This document shows, one piece after another, positions 1 to 12,300 of a stretch of 64,000 bases of DNA. A model generated the notes under the pieces. That model did no database searches and was not told the DNA's origin. It worked only from the letters and a program-made list of their open reading frames with translations. Source of the DNA: Galeopsis tetrahit (taxonomy: Eukaryota; Streptophyta; Magnoliopsida; Lamiales; Lamiaceae). Positions within the stretch are counted from its first letter, which is position 1; each line of letters starts with the position of its first letter. A program made the translations under genes and the position numbers. The stretch lies in the NCBI GenBank assembly GCA_963675135.1, contig OY776129.1, positions 62,063,028-62,127,027 of the forward strand. The letters run 5' to 3'.

Positions 1-49
1 TACGAAGGGACGAAGTTGGAGGACGAAAGCGAAGGAGCCAATACGAAAG

Positions 50-165
50 TTTGGCCCGGCCGGGCCACATTTTCCGCTCGGCCGGGCGGCCAAATTCAGA
101 ATTTTCACCCAAATACGAAGCTTCCGCCCGGCCGGGCCACTTTCCCACCCGGCCGGGCCACCCTA
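50..165. repeat. Four CCGGCCGGGC palindromic repeats
   Basis: Four copies of a core like CCCGGCCGGGCCAC occur at about 54-68, 77-91, 126-140 and 147-161. They lie some 80-190 bp upstream of the TATA box of the LTR. The core is self-complementary and CpG-rich in an otherwise AT-rich region. They could be U3 promoter motifs; that role is inference. Confidence 0.7.
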
Positions 166-1097
166 TTTTCGGTGCCAAACGCGTGTTTTCTCTATTTTTG
201 AGGGATCTACTTGCAAATATCACACCCAAACCCTACCCCAACACTATAAATACCCCCTTTCTTGAAATTCAAGAAATCCTCCCCCAATTTCTCAATTCCC
301 ACACATAGTTACACATATTTGGAGGTGTTTTGGTCATATCTTCTTCATCTCTCCACCAATTCATGCAAGACAAGAGGCATTAGCTAGGGAATTTCATTCC
401 CTACCACATCTTAGACTAAGTTTTCTCTTTCTTTCCCTTTTTATTTAGTTATTTCATTTGGAATTTGTAATTTGATTATGTTTGTAGTTAGCTAAACACA
501 ATTTGTGGTTCTAAGTAGGGGTGTGCACCGGTCCAGAACCGGACCGGACCGGTAAATTCCGGTCCGGTCCGGGTTTGGACCGTTTCAGACCGGTTCTTTT
601 TTTTTTCTTTTTTTAATTTATTATAATTCCTTAGTGTATGAGAAGAAGTTGAGAGTGGATCACATTTTTTTAAAAATCCTTTTTAATATCCTAAAGAATA
701 AGTTATGCCCTTAGATCAAGTTGATCACAATTGTCCAAGAATATATATATACTTGAAAACTTAATTTATAGCAAATGTTCATAGAAATTAAAATTCAAGT
801 CCAAAATGAAAAGGAAGTAGTCCAAAATGAAAAAACAGTAGTCCAAAAAAAATGAACTGATGCACAAATTTAAGGGTCTACAATGTATATAACATTGTCT
901 TCATCGTCCAATGTAGTCTTCATCAAATCTGTAATAACATATAAAGATGTTAAAGATGTTAAATTTTTTAAATGGGTACAACTAATAAATAAACATGTTG
1001 AAAAATATTTCATAAGTATAAACCATTACCATTCTCAATTTCTTCTAACTCACGCAAATCGCATAAATTATCTTTCATGTCACGTAAATCCTTGCCC

Positions 1098-1268
1098 TTG
1101 GGTGCTTGTGTACAAATAAGTGCTTGCACAGTCTATTCTCACATGAAAAAATAAATAAATTAGATATAATAAAACAAAAAATTTTGGGTGCTTGTGTACA
1201 AATAAGTGCTTGCACAGTCTATTCTCACATGAAAAAATAAATAAATTAGATATAATAAAATAAAAAAA
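1098..1268. repeat. 86-bp tandem duplication inside the hAT element
   Basis: The block beginning TTGGGTGCTTGTGTACAAAT occurs at 1098 and again at 1184 (period 86), almost unchanged, including the AT-rich tail. The duplication arose within the transposon. Confidence 0.9.
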
Positions 1269-1423
1269 TTTGAATGAAAAGTAAAAAGAAACTAAGTTGA
1301 ATATATTACCAGTGGACTCAAAGAGTGGCAGTGGAGTTTGGAGAAGGGTTGTCGCCCTTGTCGATTGGGACTTGGGTGAGGCTGGTGAGCGCTGTTTCAG
1401 ATAAAGGTGGAGAATTATATTTA

Positions 1424-1477
1424 AGAAAGTCGAAGAGTCAGAGGAAGTCGAAGAGCCAAAGGAAGTCGAAGAGCGAG
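1424..1477. repeat. 18-bp tandem repeat, three units
   Basis: Three consecutive units of the form AGGAAGTCGAAGAGYCAR lie inside the hAT element. No coding frame is supported around them. Confidence 0.75.
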
Positions 1478-2469
1478 GAATGAGATTTGTAATTTCTAAA
1501 ATTCAAATAATAAAAAAAAAAAAAAAATTGTAAATCCGGTTTCCGGTCCTGGACCTGTAAATTCCGGTTTTAGACCGGACCGGACCGGAACCCGAAATCT
1601 TAAAAAATTTCGGACCGAGGACCGGACCGGAATCTAACCGGTCGGTCCGGTTCCGGACCGGACCGGTCCGGTTCCGGACCGGACCGGTCCGGTTCCGGTC
1701 TTTTTTTAGGTCCGGTTTTATTTTGCACACTCCTAGTTCTAAGGCATTGTAGAGATTTGGATTGATGTTTATGAGTAATTTCTTGATTTAATTGGTGTTT
1801 ATCTCTTATTTGCATGTTTAATTATCCATTGTAAAGCATGTTGTTAGTGGCCATGATGATTTGCTTGATCCATTGTTAATTGGGGTAGTATCGAGAGATT
1901 TATTCCATTTAATCGTATGCGAATATGTAACCCGGTATTATTATGATCTCGAGAGAGGATTAATTATCGGAGAGGGAATCAAATGATCTTAGGAGCTATT
2001 TTAGATGGTGTAATATTTGTGATGTAGACATACGAGCTTATATTACATTGCGTCTTTGGATTAATTTGTATCGAGAGATCGATTAGTTCTTCTTTTGCGA
2101 TCACCTTATATGAGATAACCTTAATAGCCATTTAAACGAGATAACTCTCATAAACGGACGTCTAAATACTACAATTGCCTTGGAACCCACCTTCTTTCTT
2201 TGAGTTACATCCATTTCACTTTCGTTTTCTTGATTTATATGGTATTTGATCGATTTCGTCTTTGCTCTTTATTACTTATTTGTGACACTTGGTAGGTAAT
2301 TTTAGAGTAAATCATCATATTTAAATTATCGATCACGTCTACTTAGAACTCGACTAGCAAACTACCACTTTTACGCTTAGCCTTCTCGTGGGATCGACCT
2401 CGTGCTTATCACGCTACAATAGACACCGTACACTTGCGGTTGTTTATTTTAGTGTTGCATATCACGTGA

Positions 2470-3382
2470 ATCAAACGTATAGAGTTCCAACGAACTGAAT
2501 CGACACGAAAACTGGACTGCACTCTATATGCTCGATGCAAATATGTATGATGTTATGATTTTTTCTATGAAATTAAGTATCGTGTCTCTTTGTGTGAGTA
2601 TGCAAGTGTTTTTTGCAACATGAAACATGCACCCTATTTATAGGCATGTTCCAACATGTGAGGGGTCTCCACATTTATTGTGGCATTCATGCTATTTGTA
2701 ACGCCTGCGGTTACAAGATTTAATTATGACATTCATGGTTTTGTAACTCCTTACGGTTACAAATTCATTATTGAAACGTCTATGAACCTGGACACCCGAA
2801 CGTCCAAGTTCATCACAATTTGTAACGTCAATGTACCTAGACATCCTCAACATCCAAATTCGTCATAGTTCAAATTCAAATTTTAAATTTATTTGGGTTA
2901 ACCCAATTTCGATTGGTCTGAAAGCCCAAATTTAAAACCCACGAGTCACGAGACCAAGACTAGGCCCAAGCTCAACCGGACGAGCACACACGTGCATTCG
3001 TATAGACTATTGTATTGCTCCTTAGTCATTATTATTTGAACCATTGTAACACCCTCCTATTTATAAGGAGTAATTAGTCTCATTAAACTTTCAAAGTTTC
3101 AATGTGGGACAATTAGCATGATATAACATTTTATCCCATAAAGTGTATTATTTGACGTTTCAACTTCGTGAAATAAATTCTCACTCACCGAAATTTGGTT
3201 TTGAGATTTTAAATACACTACGAACATCTACTCCGAGAATAGAACAATTTTATGCCATTTAATTTTCTTGAAATTACATTTATAGCCCTCAATAAATTGG
3301 TCAAAGACGAGTGTTCTCCACTCTCTTTTTAAAATCAATTAATTAATTAAAATTAATCAATTTCTAACCAATTTCTCCAACA
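2470..3382 (-). mobile_element. Copia-like LTR in reverse orientation (solo or truncated)
   Basis: Read on the minus strand, the segment starts TGTTGGAGAAATTGG at 3382, a common plant copia LTR start. It carries TATA-like signals (TATAAATAG near 3065 and CTATAAATAGGG near 2640). No pol sequence adjoins it. It abuts the LINE fragment starting at 3383. I could not fix a target duplication, so the lower boundary is approximate and solo-LTR status is inference. Confidence 0.45.
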
Positions 3383-5440
3383 TGAACATGATGATGGAAA
3401 GATTCAACTTCCACCCCAAATGGAGAAGGTGGATAATTGAATGTGTGACGTCGGCTTCGGCATCGGTCCTAGTAAACGAAAGCCCATCGGGTGAATTCAA
3501 ACTAGAAAGAGGACTGAGACAAGGGAATCCCTTTTCCCCCGTTCTCTTCCTGATTGCAGCAGAGGGATTGAGTATTCTTAGGGAAAGAGCAACTGATGCA
3601 GGACTATTTGAAGCAGCAGAAATTGGCCATGATAGGATAGAGAATTTCACGTCTACAGTTTGCGGATGATACAATACTCATGGGAGTAGCCAGTCTGGAG
3701 AATGTCTGGGTGATGCGAAGGGTGTTGAGAAACATAGAGCTGATGTCAGGTCTGAAAATCAACTTTAAAAAATGCTCAGTTATTGGAATTAATAAAGTGG
3801 AGAGCCTTCTAAACGGCATGGCAAACATCCTAGGCTGTAGGATTGACACCATCCCATTCACTTATCTGGGGATGAAGGTGTGAGCAAACCACATAAGAAC
3901 GATTGAGTGGGCATCCATTGGGGAGAAAATAAAGAATCGTTTAACAAGATGGGATGACAAAAAGATCTCAATGGGAGACAGGATCACACTGTTAAACTCG
4001 ATTATTTCTTCACTTTCAACCTACTATCTGTCTTTCTACCTGGTACAAAAAAAAACCATGTGTGAGATTGTGAGTTTTCAACATAATCTTCTTTCTTTTT
4101 TTTTTTTTTTTTTTTTTGGGGGGGAGGGGAGCAATAATAGGAGGGTGGCATGGGTTGAATGGAAAAAAAATTGCAACGCGAAAGATTTAGGAGGGCTAGA
4201 GGTGAGGGATATTGAAACTTTTAATAAAATTCTCCTTGGAAAATGGGGATGGAGGATTTTACAGGAAAAAAAGCAGTTTGTGGACTCGGGTTATAAGATC
4301 TAGATATGGTTGTAGTTGGGAGAACGACTTCAGATTATTGTCAACAAGGGGAGTGGGAGGGTCTCTTTATGGTGGAAATACATACTTAGGACAACTGGGG
4401 AAGGAAATAGTGGGTGGTTTCATGGGAACTTGTGCAAGATTCTTGGGGATGGGCTTTTGGGAGGAGAATTGGACTGGGGAGGGGATCTTGAAAGATAGAT
4501 TCAATCGACTCTTCAATATTAACTTAGACAAAGGAAATATAGTGGGAAAGATGGGTCTATAGGATGGGAGCAATTGAGTTTGGTCATGGAGATGGAGAAG
4601 ACCACTATTGGAAAGGGAACTAACGTCTTTTAATGATCTCAAATTTGTGATTGACAGGATACATCTCAAAGAGGGAGTAGAGGACACATGAAAATGGAAT
4701 TCATCATCTACATGGAGGTTTTCCACAAAAGAGACATACACAACCCTACTCAACCAAAATCGACAAGTGCAACCTACCAACGAAATAATCCAAGGATTCA
4801 AACGAATCTGGAAGACTTTCGTACCATCGAAAGTAAAAGCACAAGCATGGCGACTGTTATGGAGGCATTTGTCGACGAGATCCAACCTAAAAAGAAGAAA
4901 CATCCTTCGACAAAACGATGACCTAAGATGTGTTTTTTGTGGCCAACACGAGGAAACTGAACGACACATCTTCTTCGAATGCACATATTCCCACCAACTC
5001 TGGATGGGGTGCTTAGCTTGGCTCAAATCACCAACTGCACTCCAACCAGATACATTAATTTACCTACTCAACTTTGGAGGAGTTCTCAAGGAGAAAAGGG
5101 GCAAAAGACACGCAACATGCATATGGATGGGTATGGTTTGATTAATCTGGAAATGGAGAAACGCAGTAATCTTTAAGAACGAGACTCTGTCATCTTCAAA
5201 ATTCAACGACGAACTCAAGACGAAACTATGAAGTTGGTTTACAATTAAATACCCCATACGGAGTGACTTCTCTTTTAAGGACTGGATTGAAGATCCTATT
5301 AAGTGTATTGGTGCATAAATTCTACATAGAATCTGCTCTTTATTTAATTCATCCGCTTAGTCTGCATCTATGTAATCTGTACTTTTGGGTATTACTCATA
5401 CCCCGTTTTTAATACAATACCTTTACCGACAAAAAAATAA
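3383..5440 (+). pseudogene. Decayed L1-type LINE: RT fragment plus zf-RVT
   Basis: The reading begins in the reverse transcriptase palm with a GLRQGNPFSP motif (about 3507-3540), then shifts frame before the FADD catalytic motif at 3659-3670. Thumb-like text (KINFKKCSVIGI) follows, then a stop at about 3881. A zinc-binding RT-associated domain (zf-RVT: C-x2-C...H-x4-C, as in CVFCGQHEETERHIFFEC) lies at about 4767-5060 in another frame. The 3' end is TTTACCGAC followed by an A-rich tail at 5431-5440. No endonuclease domain is present, so it is 5' truncated, with several frameshifts and stops. It resembles the LINE at 53855-55799. Confidence 0.8.
4095..4128. repeat. Poly-T run followed by poly-G run inside LINE
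   Basis: A T tract of about 20 bases is followed directly by seven G. The related LINE at 53855-55799 has ordinary coding sequence at this point, so the tract is an expansion or an assembly/sequencing artefact. Confidence 0.8.
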
Positions 5441-5512
5441 AGGGATTATAATTTGTATCTAAGAGCAATTAATCCAAAAATATCACTCCAAAAGAATCTC
5501 CATTAAGAAATA

Positions 5513-5814
5513 CTCCCTCCGTTCCATAATAATTTTAATAGGTAAATAGACACATATATTAAAAAAATGTAATAATGGGGTAGTTTTGAGGGGTATTTTT
5601 GTAATTTTTTATGAATAAAGTGTAAATAAATGAATTGACTTTTGTGTATGTGTGTAGAAAAAGTAATGTCATTTGTGTAAAATTGAGAATATTATGAAAA
5701 TGTAATTTATAGAGAGTTTTTCATTGTTAAGAGTGTAAAAGTTATTACGAGTCATCCTAAAAAAAAAAAAAAAAAAGTGTGAAATTATCGTGGAACAAAA
5801 AGAATAATACGGAG
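5513..5814. mobile_element. Stowaway-like MITE
   Basis: The left end is CTCCCTCCGTTCC after a TA; the right end is CGGAG before a TA. The right terminal repeat carries an extra A-rich stretch, so it is imperfect. AT-rich interior, no coding capacity. Confidence 0.7.
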
Positions 5815-6242
5815 TAAATAAAAACAAAGATGTTCCATGAACCTTTACTGTAGTCTCGGGTACACGGTAGTATTTCCTCGTAGAGCAAAAATCGAGTGCT
5901 CCTCACTCCCCAGGCACAATATGGTCGCGTTCTTCCCAGTTCCCACCACAAACAAACAAATAATCATATAAAGCCCTAAAATTAATTTTTTTTAATTAAA
6001 ATCGGCGCCGGAAAGTTTCATCGGGACCGTCCACAGAGTGTCAGAGACTGTAATCTCAGGTGCGTGATGTCTCTTATAAAAATTGTTTGGTTGTGCTAGG
6101 GATTTTGACTTGAATCTGAAATTTTCTGATTTCCTTTCAAAATGCCAGTTTCATTTTTCATTTGAGGTTTTGAAGTGCAACTAAATGATCGGACGATGTG
6201 GAAAAGAGATAAAGTTGTGATTTTCTTATTTTTCAATTTTAG

Positions 6243-8401
6243 GGATTCACCGTGTAGCCAAGCGAAGGGACCAAATGGTAAGTTTATACTAAGTTTCTGC
6301 TAGTATTTGATTTTATAATCTAACTGAACGTCCATATATATTCTCCATCTTTTTCTTCTGCGTTTTGTGGGGTTGGGTGCTTGGTTTGTTGCACAGCATG
6401 TGTGCAAGATATGAAGTTGAAAGCTGATCTCATTTTACTTTTGATTGACTTGATCTGAATGGTACTTGCGATTTTTTAATAATTCATAATGAGTGATCTA
6501 CTAATGAATAAACTATTTCATGTTGGGAATAAAACTTTACAGAGATGATCCTTGTGAGTGTTTTGTTTCTCTTGACCTTGCAACTGCAATATAATAGGAC
6601 ACATGTCATTTAACTCTGTAAGGTTAGTGGTTGGAGCTTTAACTTGAGTTCCTTTAGAGATGAATACTTCATCTGTGTGAATTTGTTTACTGTAGTAGTT
6701 CGTTTATGTCTCTTACGTTGAGGACATTCACCTGCAATGAGTGTGATTCATAATGTTCAAGTTTGATATAATTCTTTGATATGATGATTGAGACGTACTA
6801 CTCAACTGTATTTGCTACCTTTCTAGGACAAAGGATTTTGGATGACAAAGGGGGTTGGAAATGTGAGCGATGATGGAGATGCAGTTTTTGATAACTCGTC
6901 TAGGTTGGAACCTAAGCGTGCCCGCCAATGGTTCTTAGATATTCCTGAGTCAGATTTATTTCCTAGCAAAAAACAGGCTGTTGAGACTCCAACGGCCAAG
7001 CTAGAATCGGGGATTGAGATTGCGAGCTCACTTCCATGGGAGAGTTCTTCTGGATTTCATTCAGGACCAAACCAATTCATGGATCGTTTATTTGGACCGG
7101 AGACTATATCTATTTCTGAAATTGATGGTTTGAGTGAGAAGAAAAAAGTTCCTAGTGAACAGTTTGAGAATGATTCTTCCATTGGCTTATCGATTTCTTA
7201 TGCTCTGGAGGACACGAAAACAGGAGTGAGTTATGGTGGACTTAGAAAAGTTAAAGTTAATCAGGTTAAGGACTCTGAAAATGAGCCCCATCCATCTATG
7301 GGGATTTCCATGGAGCAGACGTTCCGAAGGGAGGATGAAAATACCTTTGTATCCTTGGGACAACCTTTTGGTAAGGAAGGTGGAAACGTCACATTGATGG
7401 GCCATTCTTATGACATCGGAGAAGCAAATAGTCAATCTATGGAGTTGACCTTTGGGAAAGGCCTCGAGAGTACTGTTTCGATGACTCACTCCTATAATAA
7501 AGAGGAGAATAACACTATATCATTTGGTGGATATCAAGATGATTCTGTAATGGAATCTCTAGCTAGGCCAATTAGTAGCTATAGCTTATTGTACGAAGAA
7601 TCTTCAGCACAAACATCAGACAAAAAGGAGGTGGATGTGCTAAATGAAAACGCTAATCTGAGCTCTTCTCAGACAACTAAACCCAAAATTGATTCTACAT
7701 CTAAGAACACAAAACCTGCTAGGAAAGAAGCACCAAACAGCTTCCCATCCAATGTAAGGAGTTTGATAGCAACGGGTATGCTTGATGGGGTGCCAGTGAG
7801 ATATATTTCTGTCTCAAGGGAGGTAAATTTTTCAATTTGTGCGTTCTTCGTTGTTTATAGCTCACCATTCTTCTTTAATAGCTTACAAGAAGTATATATT
7901 CCATTTAATTAGGAGCTTCGTGGTATCATCAAAGGCTCTGGCTATCTTTGTGGATGTCAGGCTTGTAACTACTCTAAGGTAAGATTTTAATCTTATTCTA
8001 CTTGTTTCTTACTTATTGAAATACCTTGATCATGGTTGTTTTATTTTATTTTTTCGAAAGGCACTTAATGCGTATGAGTTTGAGCGTCACGCTGGTTGCA
8101 AGACAAAGCACCCGAACAACCATATATACTTTGAGAATGGAAAGACGATATATCAGATTGTTCAGGAGTTAAGAAGCACACCAGAAAGCATGCTATTTGA
8201 TGCTATTCAGACAGTAACAGGCTCTTCTATAAACCAAAAAGCCTTTCGCACTTGGAAAGGTAGTGAAATTCACACATACTACACAAAAACTGAAGGTTTT
8301 CTGTTTTTACTTATTGCTTCTTTTTCATCATGATAGAATCTTTCCAAGCAGCAACTCGTGAGCTTCAACGTATATATGGGAAGGAAGAGCTCAACCTATG
8401 A
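6243..8401 (+). CDS. TPL-binding-type (Tify-binding) domain protein, six exons, 442 aa
   Basis: Non-coding exon 1 ends at 6059 (CAG|GTGCGT). Exon 2 (6243-6277) ends with the start codon ATG at 6275-6277; exon 3 is 6827-7822, exon 4 7913-7978, exon 5 8061-8259, exon 6 8337-8401 with TGA. All introns are GT-AG and the joined frame is 1329 nt. The ATG in exon 2 is preferred over 6842 because it splices in frame and gives an N-terminus (MDKGFWM) like plant homologues as I recall them. The N-terminal 300 residues are acidic, Ser-rich and low complexity, with loosely repeated FGKE/HSY-type units. Residues about 307-440 form a Cys/His-rich domain (C346, C348, C351, H365, C368) resembling the TPL-binding domain found in jasmonate-linked adaptors and in some PHD-finger acetyltransferases. 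A nuclear, transcription-linked role is inferred from the family; the exact function is unknown to me. Confidence 0.85.
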
Positions 8402-9347
8402 CTGTGAGAGTAATTATTGTGGGTACGCGATTTAAATGTAGGATGGTGTAGTCATTTATCTGTAGGTTAAATAGTATCTGGTAATTCAATGAAAATCATG
8501 TCTAGATTTGCTAACTTGAATCTATGCTCCAGAATCATAGACTTTTAAGAAAGTTTTTTGAGTGACAGTATTAAATGTGTGAAAATTGTTGGCAAGGCTT
8601 TGAAGAAGTGTATCCATCATTGTTGTAATGCCGGAGAAAAATGAAATTGCATCTCCAGCTTTCAACCCTCCCCAGACTCCCTGCTCGTATTTACGCTCTA
8701 TTCTCATTTTTCATCTTCAGATGTTCACTTCAAATCAAATCCTCATACAAATTTGACAAGCACAACATGTGTTGTAGTTTTTGAATCGTGCAAATGTATT
8801 GGCTAAACATGGAGTGAGTAAGAGGAAAGAGACAAGGGAGGACCACTTTCTTTGTATAGTTTTTTCTTCCTCTCTATTCTCTAATCAGAAGTTATTTCTA
8901 TCATCCATCCGAAGTGAATAATGTAAAGTAGTTATATAAAGTACTCGCAACATGAAATTTATGAATAATGTACACAGTATATATGCTTTCGGATGAAAGT
9001 GACACTGTGACATTACATAATTAAAAAGAAAACGTCCCTTCACAAGTCACAGAATTTTATCGAAGAAATGTACATCCATAACTGAATTAAACACTAGGAA
9101 AATACGAAACCTGCGTGGATAAACTTTAAAGGCAGGATACGCCAAATCGAGGGTTAAAGAAAAGTCAAGGAAAGCCACAAATTCCACTAGTTCAAATAAA
9201 CAAAGAACCTATATCATTAGCACAGTAGAACAATTTCCAGAACAGAAAAATCTAAAACCAGCATATCTTCACAAAATAGCTTCTGTTTTTTTTTTCCTTC
9301 TTCATAACAGCATAGCACCCAAGCGCACTCTGTTATCTTTTAGACGT
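8402..9347. other. Convergent intergenic spacer
   Basis: This separates the 3' ends of the plus-strand Cys/His-domain gene and the minus-strand Rab gene, and should hold both 3' UTRs. From about 8950 onward it is similar to 28480-28860 downstream of the second Rab gene. No further gene is visible. Confidence 0.6.
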
Positions 9348-12300
9348 TCAAGAACCACAGCAAGCAGACTTCTGGGCGAGCTGCCCTGCTCCACCAGCTG
9401 CATCGGGCTGATTGATTTTAATAGTTGTGGGCTGCGATTCAGACAAAAGAATCAGTATCCATGGAAAACCTGTCTTTTTAGAACCTATAACCATTTTAAT
9501 GAACCCCCAACTAATTTGCTTACCTCTGTTTTGGTGTCTGTATCTGAAAGCCTTTGCTTTATATCGCGGGCTATTGAAAAGAAAACTTCTTCCACGTTAA
9601 GATTAGTTTTTGCACTCTGCAGCAAATGAAGAGTTCTTCAATACATGTGTATCAACTGTAATTCTATCTTCTATAAGATATGAAAGTACTTACAGTTTCA
9701 AAGAACTTGATCCCGTACTCATCAGCCAGTGCTTGACCCTTGGCTGTAGGCACAGCCTGCACCATATGCATAACAGGAAGCTCATTCAGTAATATTCAGA
9801 ATAACAAATTTGATCTAGTTCCCAGTATAAAGAAAAGGTTTTTTTTTATTTAAATGTGTATCTGAATTCATATCATAAAACTTATTTTTGTGCTGGCTAA
9901 CACAAATCCTGCCCGAATATTACACAGTGTGATATGTGTGGTAAACGTATTAGATTAATAGCCATGTAGTTTGGAAAAAAATAATCGAGATAGTTTCATG
10001 TTTTGCAGGAAAATAGGACGAGTTCAGCTTTGTTTTAAAACCTATAGATTTCACCAAACTGACCCAGTAACTCACCATGATTGATCTTGACCTTGCCTAG
10101 ATATGACTAAAATTTCAGCAATAACTTATTAGTGAAAATTTTATTCTACCCAAAGGCCAAAGCCTTTGATAGTTTTATTTTGGACATAATACTCAAGAGT
10201 GTCTTATTTATCGTTCTCAAGAAGTCACTCAATTTAAGATCAAACATCTGATTAACTCTAAAAGGTCGCTCATTCATTATTTTTTAGAAACTCCAAAGAC
10301 TGTCTTAACCAGATGCCCTTGAAAGATAGTGTCCTACTGAAGCAGGAACTATTTTGTTTCAAGTGAACTTTTTAGAAGAGCATAATAGGCAATTTCCCAG
10401 AATTTTAGATAAAAAGCAAGCCAGTTATACCGTTTGACTAAGATACCCCTAAATCAGATAACAACCACAGATGAAAAACGAAGTCAAGTGAAGGAGAATT
10501 TACCCTTTTGCTTTCATCCATATCAGCTTTGTTTCCTACTAATATCTTGTTCACATTGTCAGAAGCGTGTTGTTCAATGTTTCTAATCCAGTTCCTAATA
10601 TCTGTACAAATAAGTATGACCTTTAACGGGAAAGCAACCAAATTATCAAATCACAATCAATTTTACCAGGAACCATTACTATTCAACATCATCCTGGTAG
10701 AAAGAAAACTGAATCTAGTAAGAACAAAGGAAAACCAATAAAGATATTTGCATTTAACCGTCTCTATTTTTGGATAACAGTACACATGGCATCCAAAAAC
10801 ATTAGAGATACATCATGTTTCTCATGACTCCAAAAATGACTTATCGACATTTCACAACATAATTTAAAAAGTCATAAGATGGGCCATTGCCTTTTTGAAT
10901 GTATGACCTCAGAAATGGGTTGAGGATATCTTGTGAATAAAAAGGGATCAGGTTGAGAGGAAACGAGGAAGGGCTTCACCCTGCGAAGCTACACTACGAA
11001 TCCATAACTGATGAGATCATGCAGAGCAAAAATAGAGAACTTACTGTTGAAGGACGATTCATCTGTAACATCATAAACCAACAATATGCCCATGGCTCCA
11101 CGATAATAAGCTGGAAAAAGAAGATGAAAAAATAGACTATGAGAACTATAGCATGATGAACATGTGTTTTCATGTGAACAACAATTAGATTATATAACAA
11201 TCACAAACTGTGAAATTCTATACAAACATGCAGAGTAAAGTGTTTTTTAACCATTAAAACGGAAAAGAAAAAAAGTATCAACTGTCTTTTTTCACTGGAA
11301 AGATTGCGACGCCTCTTCTGTAATAAATGGCATGCCATAATAAATCATAAATATTTTTCCAATCTACAATTCTGAAATTAGGTGGTTAGAATCAGTGCTT
11401 ATACATTTTATTATGCAAAGCAGAAAATATAGATGTTCCTGGGTTCAGGTTATAGAAGCATGGGAATGAACAGGGGTATATAGTTGAACATTCAACCTTT
11501 TTTTTCACATATTAAAAGCGAGCAAGAATGACTATAAACTAGATCATTGACACACTTGAAAGTAAAAGACAAAATTGATAAAAGATTTCCATTATTCGAG
11601 GAAATATTAGACTGCCCTTCTAAATTTCCTCTAATCTCCTTTCCTGGTCAGTATCCACAAGATCATAAGAGGATATAACAAAATGTACCTGTAGTGATTG
11701 TACGGAATCGTTCTTGGCCAGCTGTATCCCAAATTTGAAGCTTGATCCGTTTTCCATCAAGTTCAACAGTTCTTATCTTAAAATCAATTCTACAGATGAA
11801 ATTTACACATCAAATCAGAAACAAAATCAAGTATCCATATTGATGTTTCAGAATTATAATCTTACCCAATGGTGGTAATGAAACTAGTCGTGAAAGAACC
11901 ATCAGAGAATCGCAAAAGTAGACAACTCTTACCCACACCTGCAGGTTAAAACACAGGGTTAAGGCCAACAGAAGTGTATCATTTTCACATTTACTTGTCC
12001 TGTGCGGAAAATATATAATATTCTTATAGTCAATAACAGATATACTCCTCACAGGGCAGATCGAAGGTCACCACACAATATGATTTTTGTGAATAATATC
12101 TATTGCTAACGCAAAGTACAGTAAAATATAGACTCAAAGAAAACTGTGTGTACATATAAACACAGGGGTAAGGCAAAAAGAATTGTATCTTTTTCAAATT
12201 TACTTGTCCTATGCGGAAAATATATACTCCCTCATCCCGGAAAAGCTTTCATAGGAGGGAGGGCACACAAAATAAGAAAATGTAGCGATGAGTAGAATTT

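Larger units (their letters stand above)
516..1735. mobile_element. Non-autonomous hAT-type transposon with 8-bp TSD
   Basis: The ends are TAGGGGTGTGCA and TGCACACTCCTA, an inverted pair with one mismatch. The exact 8-bp direct repeat GTTCTAAG flanks both sides (508-515 and 1736-1743). Subterminal regions on both sides are dense in CCGGACCGG-type palindromes, as in plant hAT MITEs. No transposase frame is seen in the 1220 bp. It interrupts the gypsy-like LTR, so it is younger than that LTR. Confidence 0.88.
1..2460 (+). mobile_element. LTR-like end of Ty3/gypsy (Athila/Tat-type) retrotransposon, partial
   Basis: A TATA box (CTATAAATA, 243-251) follows a GC-rich stretch, and a long non-coding leader follows it. 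Near 2390-2450 is the phrase style typical of plant Athila/Tat LTR ends (GGGATCGACCTCGTGCTTAT, then CACTTGCGG). No gag or pol follows, and the usual primer-binding site is not recognisable after 2460. The left end lies outside the window. Without the hAT insertion at 516-1735 the LTR part is about 1.2 kb. The family call is by motif memory; the exact right end is uncertain. Confidence 0.5.

Noticed and set aside
4367..5026. Minus-strand 219-codon frame across the first LINE
   Set aside because: It is the antisense of the zf-RVT part; no independent domain is seen.
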